NCBI GenBank assembly: GCA_009780695.1
Contig: WQZN01000006.1
Location: 62,001 to 126,000 of the forward strand
DNA from: Microbacteriaceae bacterium
GTDB taxonomy: Bacteria; Actinomycetota; Actinomycetes; Actinomycetales; Microbacteriaceae
DNA length: 64,000 nt
Direction: 5' to 3'
In this document: piece by piece, positions 41,985 to 50,768 of the stretch
How the letters are laid out: each line of letters starts with the position of its first letter
Numbering within the stretch: position 1 is the stretch's first letter
Program-made: the position numbers and the translations under genes
Notes under the pieces: generated by a model
Told to the model about the DNA's origin: nothing
The model's database searches: none
What the model saw: the letters and a program-made list of their open reading frames with translations, nothing else

Positions 41985-43727
41985 ATGGCCGGCCTCGCCG
42001 CCGAGGCCGCCGCGCACACCGAGACCCTGAAGCGCACCGCCCAGTTCGATCGCACGGCCGCCGGCGACCTGCTGCCGAGCGACCACATCGACACGATCGA
42101 TGCAGGCGGCGAGGATGCCGGCGGCGACGGCCCCGGCGGCGGGGCGCCCGGCCAGCTCCGGCTCGGCCCGCTCGGCTGGGTGCGCTGGTTCTGGCGTCAG
42201 CTCACGAGCATGCGCACCGCGCTGTTCCTGCTGCTGCTGCTCGCGCTCGCCGCGGTGCCGGGCTCGCTCGTGCCGCAGCACCTGAGCGACCCGAACGGCG
42301 TCACGCAGTACAAGATCGACCACCCGGTGCTGTACCCGATCCTCGACAAGCTGCAGGTCTTCGACACCTATTCGTCGGCGTGGTTCTCGGCGATCTACCT
42401 GCTGCTGTTCGTCTCGCTCGTCGGCTGCATCATCCCGCGCGTCAAGCACCACTACGAGGCGCTGCGCGCGCAGCCGCCGCGCACGCCGTTCCGCCTGAAT
42501 CGCATGGCCGGGTTCCGCACGGTGCAGGCGCCCGAGGGCGTCGATGCCGCGGCGGCGGTCGCCGCCGCGCAGAAGACCCTGAAGGCGCAGGGCTACCGCA
42601 CGGTCGTCTTCGAGGGGAAGCGCGAGGTCTCGGTCTCGGCCGAGCGCGGCTACCTGCGCGAGACGGGCAACCTCGTCTTCCACATCGCGCTGCTCGGCAT
42701 GCTCGTCGTGGCCGGCATCGGCTCGGGCTTCGGCTGGACGGCGCAGCGCATCGTCACCGTCGGCCAGACCTTCGTCGACACCAACGTCAACCTCGACTCG
42801 TTCAACCCGGGCCGCTTCGTCGACGGCAACAACCTGCCGGCGTATTCGGTGCAGCTCAACGACCTCACGGTGAAGTACGACACGAGCGCGAACGCGCTCG
42901 GCGAGCCGCTCGACTACGACGCCAGCGTCACCGCCACGCGCGGCGACGGCAGCACGTACAAGACGCACATCAAGGTCAACCACCCGCTGCTCATCGAGGG
43001 CACGAACGTCTACCTGCTCGGCAACGGCTACGCGCCCGTGCTCACCTTCCGCGACCCGAGCGGCAAGGTCGTCGGGCAGCAGACCGTGCCGTTCCTCGCC
43101 CAGGACGCCGACCTGACCTCGCAGGGCGTCGTCAAGGTCAGCGACGGCCTGAAGAAGCAGCTCGGCATGATCGGCGTGTTCATGCCGACCGCGGGACGTT
43201 CGGCGACCGGTCAGCTGCAGTCGACGTACCCGGGCCTCACCAACCCGCGCGTCTCGCTCACGGTGTTCGAGGGCGACCTCGGTCTCAACTCGGGCGTGCC
43301 CCAGTCGGTCTATGCGCTCAACACCGACAAGCTCACCCAGATCGCGGGCCCGACGGCGAAGACCCCCGCGCTCGACCTCGGTGTCGGCCAGACCGCGCAG
43401 CTGCCCGGCGGGCTCGGCTCGGTGACGTTCGACAGCGTCGTGCGGTACGCGTCGCTCGACATCCACCACGACCCGACGCAGCTGTGGGTGCTCACGTTCG
43501 CCGCCTTGATCTTCGGCGGTCTGCTGACGGCGCTGTTCGTGCCGCGGCGCCGGATGTGGGTGAAGGCGAAGACGGATGCCTCGGGCGGTGTGACCCTCGA
43601 ATACGCGGGCCTCGCCCGCGGCGAGGACCCGCGTCTCGACGAGGCCGTCGAGGCACTGGCATCCGCCCATCGGGCTCGACTCACGGGCGTCGCCACGCCC
43701 GGCGAATTCAACGGAACGAAGGCGTAG
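41985..43727 (+). CDS. resB: ResB-like cytochrome c biogenesis protein
   Basis: The protein has 580 residues. A disordered N-terminus is followed by helices at about 75-97, 130-150 and 225-250. A large extracytoplasmic domain and a final helix near residue 515 complete it. TGNLVFHIALLGMLVV contains the conserved His region. With CcsA it forms the system II haem-handling and ligation complex. Confidence 0.92.
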   Translation: MAGLAAEAAAHTETLKRTAQFDRTAAGDLLPSDHIDTIDAGGEDAGGDGPGGGAPGQLRLGPLGWVRWFWRQLTSMRTALFLLLLLALAAVPGSLVPQHLSDPNGVTQYKIDHPVLYPILDKLQVFDTYSSAWFSAIYLLLFVSLVGCIIPRVKHHYEALRAQPPRTPFRLNRMAGFRTVQAPEGVDAAAAVAAAQKTLKAQGYRTVVFEGKREVSVSAERGYLRETGNLVFHIALLGMLVVAGIGSGFGWTAQRIVTVGQTFVDTNVNLDSFNPGRFVDGNNLPAYSVQLNDLTVKYDTSANALGEPLDYDASVTATRGDGSTYKTHIKVNHPLLIEGTNVYLLGNGYAPVLTFRDPSGKVVGQQTVPFLAQDADLTSQGVVKVSDGLKKQLGMIGVFMPTAGRSATGQLQSTYPGLTNPRVSLTVFEGDLGLNSGVPQSVYALNTDKLTQIAGPTAKTPALDLGVGQTAQLPGGLGSVTFDSVVRYASLDIHHDPTQLWVLTFAALIFGGLLTALFVPRRRMWVKAKTDASGGVTLEYAGLARGEDPRLDEAVEALASAHRARLTGVATPGEFNGTKA

Positions 43728-43736
43728 CGTACTGAC

Positions 43737-44774
43737 GTGACCGAGACCCTCTCCACCATCTCCGAGATCGCGATCTACGTGGTCATGGGGCTGTATGTCG
43801 TCGCCACGGCCCTGTTCGTGCTCGACCTCGCGAAGCGCTCGTCGCAGGCCTCTGCGCCCGCCGCCGTGCGCTCGGCCGTCGAGCGCCGGGCCGAGGCGAC
43901 CGCCGCCGTGTCGTCCGGCACGGCGAACGCCTCGACGGCGACCCTCGTGCGGCCCGCGACGGCGACCGCGACCGTCGGCGGTGCGGGCTCGGGGCCGGCC
44001 GTGCCGTCGTCGTCGAAGATGCTGCGCGCGGCGATGACCGTGACCACCGTCGCGTGGGTCATCCACCTGGCCTCCGACGTGCTGCGCGGCGTCGCCGCCC
44101 ACCGCGTGCCGTGGGCCAACATGTGGGAGTTCTCGCTCACGGGCACGCTCGTGATCGTGGGGCTCTTCCTGGCGGCGAACCTGCGGTGGGACATCCGCTG
44201 GATCGGCACGTTCATCATGGGCCTCGTCTGCGTGCTGCTCATGATCGCCCAGGTGCGGTACTACGTGCCCGTCGTGCCGCTGCCGCCGCCCCTGCAGTCG
44301 TACTGGCTCGTCGTGCACATCATCGTCGCGATCTTCGGCACGGGCTTCTTCGCGCTCGGCTTCGCGCTCTCCGCCGCGCAGATCGCGCAGTCGTGGCGCG
44401 AGAAGCGCGCCGCGGCCTCGCTGCCCGAGGCGCTGCCGTTCCTCAAGACCCTGCCCGACGCGCTCACGCTCGAGAACCTGAGCTACCGCGTCAACATCAT
44501 CGGCTTCATCTGCTGGACCTTCACGCTCATCGCCGGCGCGATCTGGGCCGAGAAGGCCTGGGGCCGCTACTGGGGCTGGGACACCAAGGAGGTCTGGACC
44601 TTCATCATCTGGGTGATCTACGCCGGCTACATCCACGCGCGTGCGACGCGCGGCTGGCGCGGTTCGCGCTCGGCGTGGCTCGCGATCATCGGCTTCGCGG
44701 CCGTGATGTTCAACTTCGGCATCGTGAACGTGTTCTTCCACGGCCTGCACTCGTACTCGGGGCTCACGAACTAG
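43737..44774 (+). CDS. CcsA/ResC-type cytochrome c biogenesis protein
   Basis: The protein has 345 residues and a GTG start, with eight helices. The haem-binding WWD-type motif is WGRYWGWDTKEVWTFIIW, with His residues in VIHLAS, WLVVHIIV and FHGLHSYSG. It is the last gene of the histidine phosphatase-tlpA-ccdA-resB-ccsA cluster and starts 9 bp after resB. Confidence 0.94.
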   Translation: MTETLSTISEIAIYVVMGLYVVATALFVLDLAKRSSQASAPAAVRSAVERRAEATAAVSSGTANASTATLVRPATATATVGGAGSGPAVPSSSKMLRAAMTVTTVAWVIHLASDVLRGVAAHRVPWANMWEFSLTGTLVIVGLFLAANLRWDIRWIGTFIMGLVCVLLMIAQVRYYVPVVPLPPPLQSYWLVVHIIVAIFGTGFFALGFALSAAQIAQSWREKRAAASLPEALPFLKTLPDALTLENLSYRVNIIGFICWTFTLIAGAIWAEKAWGRYWGWDTKEVWTFIIWVIYAGYIHARATRGWRGSRSAWLAIIGFAAVMFNFGIVNVFFHGLHSYSGLTN

Positions 44775-44899
44775 GGGCTCGATCGCCGGAGCGGTCTCGT
44801 GCCGCTCGCGTGACGCAGTCGTCGATTAATCGCCGACCGGGGCACTATTGGCCGACTTTGTGACGACCGGGGATGCCGGGCGCCTGTCGGACGCGGAAG
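44775..44899. repeat. Intergenic copy of the GTGACGACCG repeat
   Basis: It holds ACTTTGTGACGACCG at 44855-44869, the same unit found inside the cysteine desulfurase gene at 16 kb. Related GATTAATCGCCG/TTTAATCGCCG segments lie near 44824 and 45533. Confidence 0.6.
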
Positions 44900-45430
44900 T
44901 CAGCCGAGGTCGCCGAGGAAGGCGGGGTTCGACCAGCGGCCGTCGACCGCGGCGTGCTCGAGAGACGTGCTCGTGCCCGGGCCGACCGCGGCCGGCAGCG
45001 TGATCGTCGCGCGACCGGTCTTGTAGACATCCGCGCAGCCGTGCCCGGGCGGCAGGTGCGCGCCGCCGTCGGTGCTGATCGCCTCCACGACGACGGTGTC
45101 GGCGGTCTGCGCGACGGCGAAGCCGGCGTGGGTGACGCAGCCGCCGTCGCCGGCGGCATAGACGACGTCGACCGTCCGGCCGTCGGCCGAGAGGCCGAGG
45201 AAGCGCCACGGCATGCTGACGGGGTCGCGCGGCGCACTCGACAGCAGCCCTTCCGCCTGAGCCGGGGGCAGGCTCGCGACCACCGCGGCGTCCGTCGGCG
45301 CGGTCAGCGGGTCGGGCGAGGCCTGGGGGTCGAGCGGGATGTCGAGGCCCCGGCTCTGCGCGCAGCCGGCGACCAGGCATCCGGCCGCGACCAGGGTGAT
45401 CGTCGTCGCCAGCACCTTCGCCGCGCTCAT
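44900..45430 (-). CDS. Lipoprotein of unknown function
   Basis: The protein has 176 residues from ATG 45430 (GTG 45436 also possible). Signal peptide with lipobox LVAGC. The mature part contains paired Cys (GDGGCV and GHGCAD), suggesting one disulfide in an exported domain. I do not recognise the family. Confidence 0.7.
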   Translation of the reverse strand: MSAAKVLATTITLVAAGCLVAGCAQSRGLDIPLDPQASPDPLTAPTDAAVVASLPPAQAEGLLSSAPRDPVSMPWRFLGLSADGRTVDVVYAAGDGGCVTHAGFAVAQTADTVVVEAISTDGGAHLPPGHGCADVYKTGRATITLPAAVGPGTSTSLEHAAVDGRWSNPAFLGDLG

Positions 45431-45612
45431 GACCACACGCTAGGACCGCGCCCGGTCGTCACCTAGGCACAGTTCGGTCACGGCGCACTGTGCGGAGGCG
45501 ACGACCCGGGGCCGACCGGCGGGCTCGTGCGACTTTAATCGCCGCCGACAATGTGGAACACGCCGGCGCTCCGAAGTGTCGGCCGCGATCCCAGACGTGC
45601 GACCGGTCGTTG

Positions 45613-45680
45613 CGAGTGTGCCCAGACGTCGCGGATGTGCCCGGACGTCCGGGCACATCCGCGACGCCTGGGCACACTCG
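45613..45680. repeat. 68-bp near-perfect palindrome
   Basis: The sequence is symmetric about 45646/45647, with 34-bp arms and at most one or two mismatches. The centre is CCGGACGTCCGG. It lies between the end of phnF and the lipoprotein start. Immediately after it, 45680-45709 is five copies of GTGGCT. It could form a cruciform or a strong hairpin. Confidence 0.85.
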
Positions 45681-45709
45681 TGGCTGTGGCTGTGGCTGTG
45701 GCTGTGGCT
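45680..45709 (+). repeat. (GTGGCT)5 tandem repeat
   Basis: Five perfect hexamers abut the 68-bp palindrome, just beyond the phnF stop. Length variation by slippage is possible. Confidence 0.85.
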
Positions 45710-45720
45710 CGCGGTGTGCG

Positions 45721-46470
45721 TCAGCCGACGGGCACGTGCTCCACGTCGAGCTCGACGCGCGAGGCGGCGAAGCGGGTCGTGCCGTAAGACAGCGGGGTGC
45801 CGTCGGGCAGTGCGTCGAGGGCGCGCACCACGAGCAGCACGGCCCCGGGGGCGAGGGCGAGGTCCGCGGATTCGGCGGCCGTCGCGTGCCGGGCGCCCAC
45901 GGTGGTCGAGGCGCGCACATAGTCGGCGATGCCGATCTCGCGCAGCGCGGCGGTGATCGAGCCGAGGCGCTCGAAGACGGCGGGGAAGTCGGGCATCCGC
46001 GGCACGAGGTCGGCGACGAACCACGTCGTGCCGCGCGAGATCGGGCGGCCGTCGACGAAGCGCATGCCCTCGATGCGCAGCGCGGCGCGGCCGTCGAGGC
46101 GCAGGCGGTCGCTGACGCGCGGCTGCGGGTCGTCCTCGATCGCCCAGTCGAGCAGGCGGGCGGATGCCACCTCGCCGGGCGCGAGGCTGTCGGTGAGCCG
46201 GGTGCGCGCCCCGATGCGGTGCACGAGCACCGTCGACTCGACGACGAAGGTGCCGCTGCCGCGGCGCGAGACCACGAGGTCTTCGGCGATCAGCGCGGCG
46301 ACGGCCTGGCGCACGGTGTTGCGGTGCACGCCGAAGCGCTCGGCGAGGTCGTTCTCCGACGGCAGCCGCGAGCCGGCCGGGCGGGTGCCGTTGGCGATCT
46401 CGCGCCGCAGCTCCTCGGCGATGAGCCGCCATGTCGAATAGCCGCTCGCGGATCTGCCTGTCGTGCTCAT
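45721..46470 (-). CDS. phnF: PhnF-type GntR/UTRA regulator of phosphonate genes
   Basis: The protein has 249 residues. GntR winged helix (residues 10-75: LPSENDLAERFGVHRNTVRQAV) and a UTRA ligand domain (about 95-245). It is divergent from phnG, and a 26-bp dyad lies between them, as expected for an autoregulated repressor of the C-P lyase operon. Confidence 0.9.
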   Translation of the reverse strand: MSTTGRSASGYSTWRLIAEELRREIANGTRPAGSRLPSENDLAERFGVHRNTVRQAVAALIAEDLVVSRRGSGTFVVESTVLVHRIGARTRLTDSLAPGEVASARLLDWAIEDDPQPRVSDRLRLDGRAALRIEGMRFVDGRPISRGTTWFVADLVPRMPDFPAVFERLGSITAALREIGIADYVRASTTVGARHATAAESADLALAPGAVLLVVRALDALPDGTPLSYGTTRFAASRVELDVEHVPVG

Positions 46471-46592
46471 CTCGGGGCAACACTATCCGTGCCGCGCGCC
46501 GCAGACGGGGCACGTGGCGGAAGCGGGTCGGCGGTCGCTCCGCATCCGTTCGTCTGGAGTTCACCCGTCGCCCGACGAGGGCATGTACCGTC

Positions 46593-46618
46593 AAGTTATC
46601 TAGAGAACTAGACAACTT
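46593..46618. promoter_or_regulatory. phnF-phnG intergenic operator (26-bp dyad)
   Basis: Arms AAGTTATCTAG and CTAGACAACTT with a 4-bp centre and one mismatch. It lies 17 bp before the phnG start and is the best candidate PhnF site. A matching half, TCTAGACAA, is at 62395-62403 upstream of the second phnD. Confidence 0.7.
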
Positions 46619-46634
46619 AGCAACGGAGGTCTGC

Positions 46635-47135
46635 GTGAATCAGACGCAACAGGCCGAGGCGCCCGCCGAGGGGAGCGACGCGATCCAGCGGCGTCAGCGC
46701 TGGATGCACGCGCTCGCGCTCGCGGAAACGGGCGCCCTGGCATCCGCCTGGGCGAACTGGACGCCCCAGCCCGAGGTCGAGGCGATCCGCGGCCCCGAGG
46801 CGGGCCTCGTGATGGTCCGCAGCCGCATCGACGCCGGCGGCAACAAGTTCAACCTGGGCGAGGCGACCGTGGTGCGCGCGACCGTGCGCCTGCACGGCGC
46901 CCCGCTCGCCGCCGACGTGCTCGGCACGAGCTATCTGCTCGGCACCGACCTCGAGCACGCGCGCCTCGCCGCGATCTTCGACGGCCTGCTGGCCGACGAG
47001 ACGCTGCGCGAGCGCGTGCTCGCCGAGGTGATCGCGCCGCTCGAGCTCGAGCAGGCCGAGCGCGACGCCGCCCGCCGCGCCGACGCCCGCGCGACCCTCG
47101 TCGACTTCTTCACCGTCAGCAGGGAGCACGAATGA
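46635..47135 (+). CDS. phnG: C-P lyase subunit PhnG
   Basis: The protein has 166 residues from GTG 46635 with GGAGG upstream. RQRWMHALALAE, NLGEATVVRATVRL and LGTSYLLGTDLEHARLAAIFDGL are family segments. It is a core subunit of the PhnGHIJ complex that attaches phosphonate to ribose and cleaves the C-P bond. ATGA overlap with phnH. Confidence 0.93.
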   Translation: MNQTQQAEAPAEGSDAIQRRQRWMHALALAETGALASAWANWTPQPEVEAIRGPEAGLVMVRSRIDAGGNKFNLGEATVVRATVRLHGAPLAADVLGTSYLLGTDLEHARLAAIFDGLLADETLRERVLAEVIAPLELEQAERDAARRADARATLVDFFTVSREHE

Positions 47136-47965
47136 CGAACACCGCCGCGGTCCCCGGCACCGCGATCCCCAGCCCGGGCTTCGGCGACCCGACGCGCGAC
47201 TCGCAGGCCGCGTTCCGCGCGATCATGGACGCGCTCGCCCACCCGACCCGGTCCTATCCGATCGTCGGCCCGGCGGAACCGCCCGCCGGCCTCGGCCGCG
47301 GCCTGGGCGCCGTCGCCCTCACCCTGCTCGACGAGGACGTCGCCGTCTGGCTCGGCGGCGCGCTCGCCGACGACGCCGAGGTGGGTGCCTGGCTCGCGTT
47401 CCACACGGGCGCGAAGCGGGTCGAGGATGCCGCAGCCGCCGACTTCGCGTTCGCGGCGCCCGACGCGGCGCCCGACTTCGCGTCCCTGCGCCTCGGCACC
47501 GATGAGGCGCCGCACCTCGGGGCCACGCTCGTGCTCGACGTGCGCGGCATCGGGTGCGACTCGCCGCCCCACGAGCACCACTTCGTCGCGGAGGGCCCCG
47601 GCATCAAGGACAGTGCCGATCTGGACGCGCCCTGGGCGCCGCGGGTCACAGGCTTCCTCGCGCAGTGGCAGAAGAACACCGGCCTGTTCCCACGCGGCGT
47701 CGACCTGCTGCTCGTCGACGAGGGGTCCGTCTCGGCCCTGCCGCGCACGACGAAGCTCGCCTCGGTCTCCATTCGCTTCGCTCAGTCGACCAGCGGAAGT
47801 GGGGACGCTCAGTCGACCAGCGGAAGCGGCGACGCCCAGTCGACCAGCGGAAGCGGGGACGCCCAGTCGACCAGCGGAAGCGGGGAAGCGCCGAGTGAGG
47901 CCGCCGGACTGAGTCTGTCGAAATCATCCGCATCCACCGATCGGACCGAAGGGCAGGGCGCCTGA
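47132..47965 (+). CDS. phnH: C-P lyase subunit PhnH with C-terminal repeat insert
   Basis: The protein has 277 residues. PGFGDPTRDSQAAFRAIMDALAHP and TRVTGFLAQWQKN-like segments (here PRVTGFLAQWQKN) identify PhnH. Normal PhnH sequence ends near ALPRTTKLAS. After it come four 9-residue repeats QSTSGSG(D/E)A encoded by 27-bp units, then a Ser-rich tail. The repeat unit matches intergenic DNA at 28.7 kb. The tail lies outside the conserved fold, so the subunit may work. Confidence 0.92.
   Translation: MTNTAAVPGTAIPSPGFGDPTRDSQAAFRAIMDALAHPTRSYPIVGPAEPPAGLGRGLGAVALTLLDEDVAVWLGGALADDAEVGAWLAFHTGAKRVEDAAAADFAFAAPDAAPDFASLRLGTDEAPHLGATLVLDVRGIGCDSPPHEHHFVAEGPGIKDSADLDAPWAPRVTGFLAQWQKNTGLFPRGVDLLLVDEGSVSALPRTTKLASVSIRFAQSTSGSGDAQSTSGSGDAQSTSGSGDAQSTSGSGEAPSEAAGLSLSKSSASTDRTEGQGA
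47783..47890 (+). repeat. Four 27-bp in-frame repeats in phnH
   Basis: Units start at 47783, 47810, 47837 and 47864, each beginning CAGTCGACCAGCGGAAG. The first 14-16 bp is the inverse of the CGCTGGTCGACTGAG repeat in 28692-29061. Confidence 0.9.
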
Positions 47966-49086
47966 TGTACGTCGCTGTGAAGGGCGGCGAGAAGGCGATC
48001 GCGAACGCGCACGCCCTGCTCGCCAAGGAGGGGCGCGGCGACGCCGCGAGCCCCCGCGTCACCTACGAGCAGATCGCCGGCCAGATGCCGGTGCTCGTGG
48101 CGCGCGTCATGAACGAGGGCTCGATGTACGACCGCGAGCTCGCGGCCCGCGCGATCCTGCAGGCGCAGGGCGACGTGCTCGAGGCGATCACGCTCGTGCG
48201 CTCGTACCGCACCACGCTGCCGCGCTACGGCTACACCGAGCCCGTCGACACCGCCGAGCTGCCGCCGCAGCGCCGGGTCTCGGCGACGTTCAAGGACATC
48301 CCCGGCGGCCAGCAGCTCGGCGCGACCTTCGACTACACGCACCGCCTGTTCGCCGAGAACGGCTTCGGCGGCCCGACGATCGAGGACGAGAACGAGGTCG
48401 AGCACGACGAGGAGATGCCGCGTGTCGCCGACCTGCTCGGCGCCGAGGCCCTGATGGAGCCGGAACGCCCGCGCGGCTTCGAGGACGTCGAGCCCTCCGA
48501 CATCACGCGCGAGCCGATGGTCTTCCCGATCAGCCGCGCCGAGCGCCTGCAGGCCCTCGCCCGCGGCGACGAGGGCTTCCTGCTCTCGCTCGGCTACTCG
48601 ACGCAGCGCGGCTTCGGCCGCACTCACCCCTTCGTCGGCGAGGTGCGCGTCGGCGAGGTCGAGGTCGACTACGTCGCGCCCGAGCTCGGCTTCGCCGTGC
48701 CGCTCGGCCGCATCGAGCTCACCGAGTGCCAGATGGTCAACCAGTTCACGGGCAGCGCCGACACCCCCGCGCAGTTCACGCGCGGCTACGGCCTCGTCTT
48801 CGGCCGCGCCGAGCGCAAGGCCATGTCGATGTCGCTCGTCGACCGCGCCCTGCGCCACGAGGAGTTCGCCGAGCGCATCGTGGCACCCGCGCAGGACGAG
48901 GAGTTCGTCGTGACGCACGCCGACAACGTCGAGGCCGCCGGCTTCGTCGAGCACCTCAAGCTGCCGCACTACGTCGACTTCCAGGCCGAGCTGGGTCTGG
49001 TGCGTCGCCTCAACAAGGAGTTCCATGAGCGGGCGGATGTCGCGGCATCCGCGCCCGCCGCCGAAGAGACGGAGGCCCTCGCGTGA
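47965..49086 (+). CDS. phnI: C-P lyase subunit PhnI (phosphonate-adenine nucleoside step)
   Basis: The protein has 373 residues, the usual size. MYVAVKGGEKAIANAHALL opens it; FPISRAERLQALARGDEGFLL, GYSTQRGFGRTHPFVGEVR and NVEAAGFVEHLKLPHYVDF are PhnI segments. It displaces adenine from ATP with phosphonate in the complex with GHJ. It starts at the last base of phnH. Confidence 0.96.
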   Translation: MYVAVKGGEKAIANAHALLAKEGRGDAASPRVTYEQIAGQMPVLVARVMNEGSMYDRELAARAILQAQGDVLEAITLVRSYRTTLPRYGYTEPVDTAELPPQRRVSATFKDIPGGQQLGATFDYTHRLFAENGFGGPTIEDENEVEHDEEMPRVADLLGAEALMEPERPRGFEDVEPSDITREPMVFPISRAERLQALARGDEGFLLSLGYSTQRGFGRTHPFVGEVRVGEVEVDYVAPELGFAVPLGRIELTECQMVNQFTGSADTPAQFTRGYGLVFGRAERKAMSMSLVDRALRHEEFAERIVAPAQDEEFVVTHADNVEAAGFVEHLKLPHYVDFQAELGLVRRLNKEFHERADVAASAPAAEETEALA

Positions 49087-49982
49087 CCGAGATCCAGGCA
49101 TCCCCGGCCCACCTGCCGAGCTACAACGTCGGCTACCTCGACGAGCAGACCAAGCGGATGATCCGCCGCGCGCTGCTCAGGGGCATCGCGATCCCCGGCT
49201 TCCAGGTGCCGTTCGCCTCGCGCGAGGTGCCCATGCCGCGCGGCTGGGGCACCGGCGGCGTGCAGGTGACGGCGTCGATCATCGGTGAGTCCGACACCCT
49301 CAAGGTCATCGACCAGGGCGCGGACGACACGACCAATGCCGTCTCGATCCGCGCGTTCTTCGCGAAGGTCGCGGGCGCGGCCACGACGACGCACACCGAG
49401 GAGGCGTCGATCATCCAGACCCGTCACCGCATCCCCGAGGCCGAGCTCGGCGAGGACCAGATCATGGTCTACCAGGTGCCGATCCCCGAGCCGCTGCGCT
49501 TCCTCGAGCCGCGCGAGACCGAGACGCGCCGCATGCACGCGCTCGAGGAGTACGGCCTCATCTACGTGAAGCTCTACGAGGACATCGCCAAGTTCGGCCA
49601 CATCGCGACGACCTACGCCTACCCGGTGATCGTCAACGGCCGTTATCTGATGGACCCGTCGCCGACCCCGAGCTTCGACAACCCGAAGCTGCACCAGAGC
49701 CCCGCGCTGCACCTCTACGGCGCGGGCCGCGAGAAGCGCATCTATGCGGTGCCGCCGTACACGGATGTCGTGAGCCTCGGCTTCGAGGACCACCCGTTCC
49801 AGCCGCAGGTCTTCGAGCAGCCGTGCGCGGTCTGCGGTTCGACGGGCGTGTACCTCGACGAGATCATCACCGACGACGAGGGCGGCGTGATGTACGCCTG
49901 CTCCGACACCGACCACTGCGAGCGGACGGTCGCCGCGGTCGCCGCGCTCGCCGACCTCGAGACCGAAGAGGTGTACGCATGA
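49083..49982 (+). CDS. phnJ: C-P lyase catalytic radical SAM subunit PhnJ
   Basis: The protein has 299 residues. It carries the unusual C-terminal cluster motif CX2CX21CX5C (CAVC, then MYACSDTDHC), the signature of PhnJ. IPGFQVPFASREVPMPRGWGTGG is the N-terminal region. It uses SAM and a 4Fe-4S cluster to cut the C-P bond of ribose methylphosphonate 5-phosphate. GTG overlap with phnI, ATGA overlap with phnK. Confidence 0.97.
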   Translation: MTEIQASPAHLPSYNVGYLDEQTKRMIRRALLRGIAIPGFQVPFASREVPMPRGWGTGGVQVTASIIGESDTLKVIDQGADDTTNAVSIRAFFAKVAGAATTTHTEEASIIQTRHRIPEAELGEDQIMVYQVPIPEPLRFLEPRETETRRMHALEEYGLIYVKLYEDIAKFGHIATTYAYPVIVNGRYLMDPSPTPSFDNPKLHQSPALHLYGAGREKRIYAVPPYTDVVSLGFEDHPFQPQVFEQPCAVCGSTGVYLDEIITDDEGGVMYACSDTDHCERTVAAVAALADLETEEVYA

Positions 49983-50758
49983 GCATCGAACAGCCGCTGC
50001 TGGATGTCAGGAACGCCGGCCACCTGTACGGCGACCGCTACGGCTGCCGGGACGTCACCTTCCAGCTCTGGCCCGGCGAGGTCCTCGCCGTCGTCGGCGA
50101 GTCCGGGTCGGGCAAGTCGACGCTGCTGAGCGTGCTGTCCCAGCGTCTCGGCCTGAGCGAGGGCAGCATCGACTACCGCCTCGCCGACGGCGAGGTCGTC
50201 TCTCTCGCCGAGCTCAGCGAGGCGCGGGTGCGCCGTCTGTGGCGCAGCGAGTGGGGCTTCGTGCACCAGAACGCCGCCGACGGCCTGCGCATGCACGTGA
50301 GCGCGGGCGGCAACGTGGGCGAGCCGCTCATGGCGACGGGCTGGCGCCACTACGGGAAGATCCGCGAGGCGGCGGCCGACTGGCTGCGCCGCGTCGAGAT
50401 CCCCGCCGACCGCATCGACGACACCCCCGCCCAGTTCTCGGGCGGCATGCGCCAGCGTCTGCAGATCGCGCGCAACCTCGTCGTCTCGCCGCGCCTCGTC
50501 TTCATGGACGAGCCGACCTCGGGCCTCGACGTCTCGGTGCAGGCCCGCCTGCTCGACCTCATCCGCTCGCTCGTCGCCGAGCTCGGCCTCGCCGTCGTGA
50601 TCGTGACGCACGATCTCGCCGTCGCACGCCTTATCTCGCACCGCACGCTCGTCATGAAGGACGGCCGTGTGATCGAGTCCGGCCTCACCGATCGCGTGCT
50701 CGACGACCCGCAGGCCGCCTACACGCAACTCCTCGTTTCCTCGATCCTGCAAGGGTGA
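49979..50758 (+). CDS. phnK: C-P lyase ABC-type ATPase PhnK
   Basis: The protein has 259 residues. Walker A GESGSGKST, signature FSGGMRQRLQIA, Walker B LVFMDEP. PhnK binds PhnJ in the lyase complex and is not a transport ATPase. The ATG overlaps the phnJ stop. Confidence 0.95.
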   Translation: MSIEQPLLDVRNAGHLYGDRYGCRDVTFQLWPGEVLAVVGESGSGKSTLLSVLSQRLGLSEGSIDYRLADGEVVSLAELSEARVRRLWRSEWGFVHQNAADGLRMHVSAGGNVGEPLMATGWRHYGKIREAAADWLRRVEIPADRIDDTPAQFSGGMRQRLQIARNLVVSPRLVFMDEPTSGLDVSVQARLLDLIRSLVAELGLAVVIVTHDLAVARLISHRTLVMKDGRVIESGLTDRVLDDPQAAYTQLLVSSILQG

Positions 50759-50768
50759 CCAGAGCATC

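Noticed and set aside
41913..44750. 945-codon minus-strand frame opposite resB and ccsA
   Set aside because: Arg/Glu/His-rich shadow of two well-supported cytochrome c maturation genes.
47783..47890. Functional binding repeats of PhnH
   Set aside because: PhnH normally ends before them and the unit is shared with non-coding DNA at 28.7 kb, so repeat invasion is the simpler reading.
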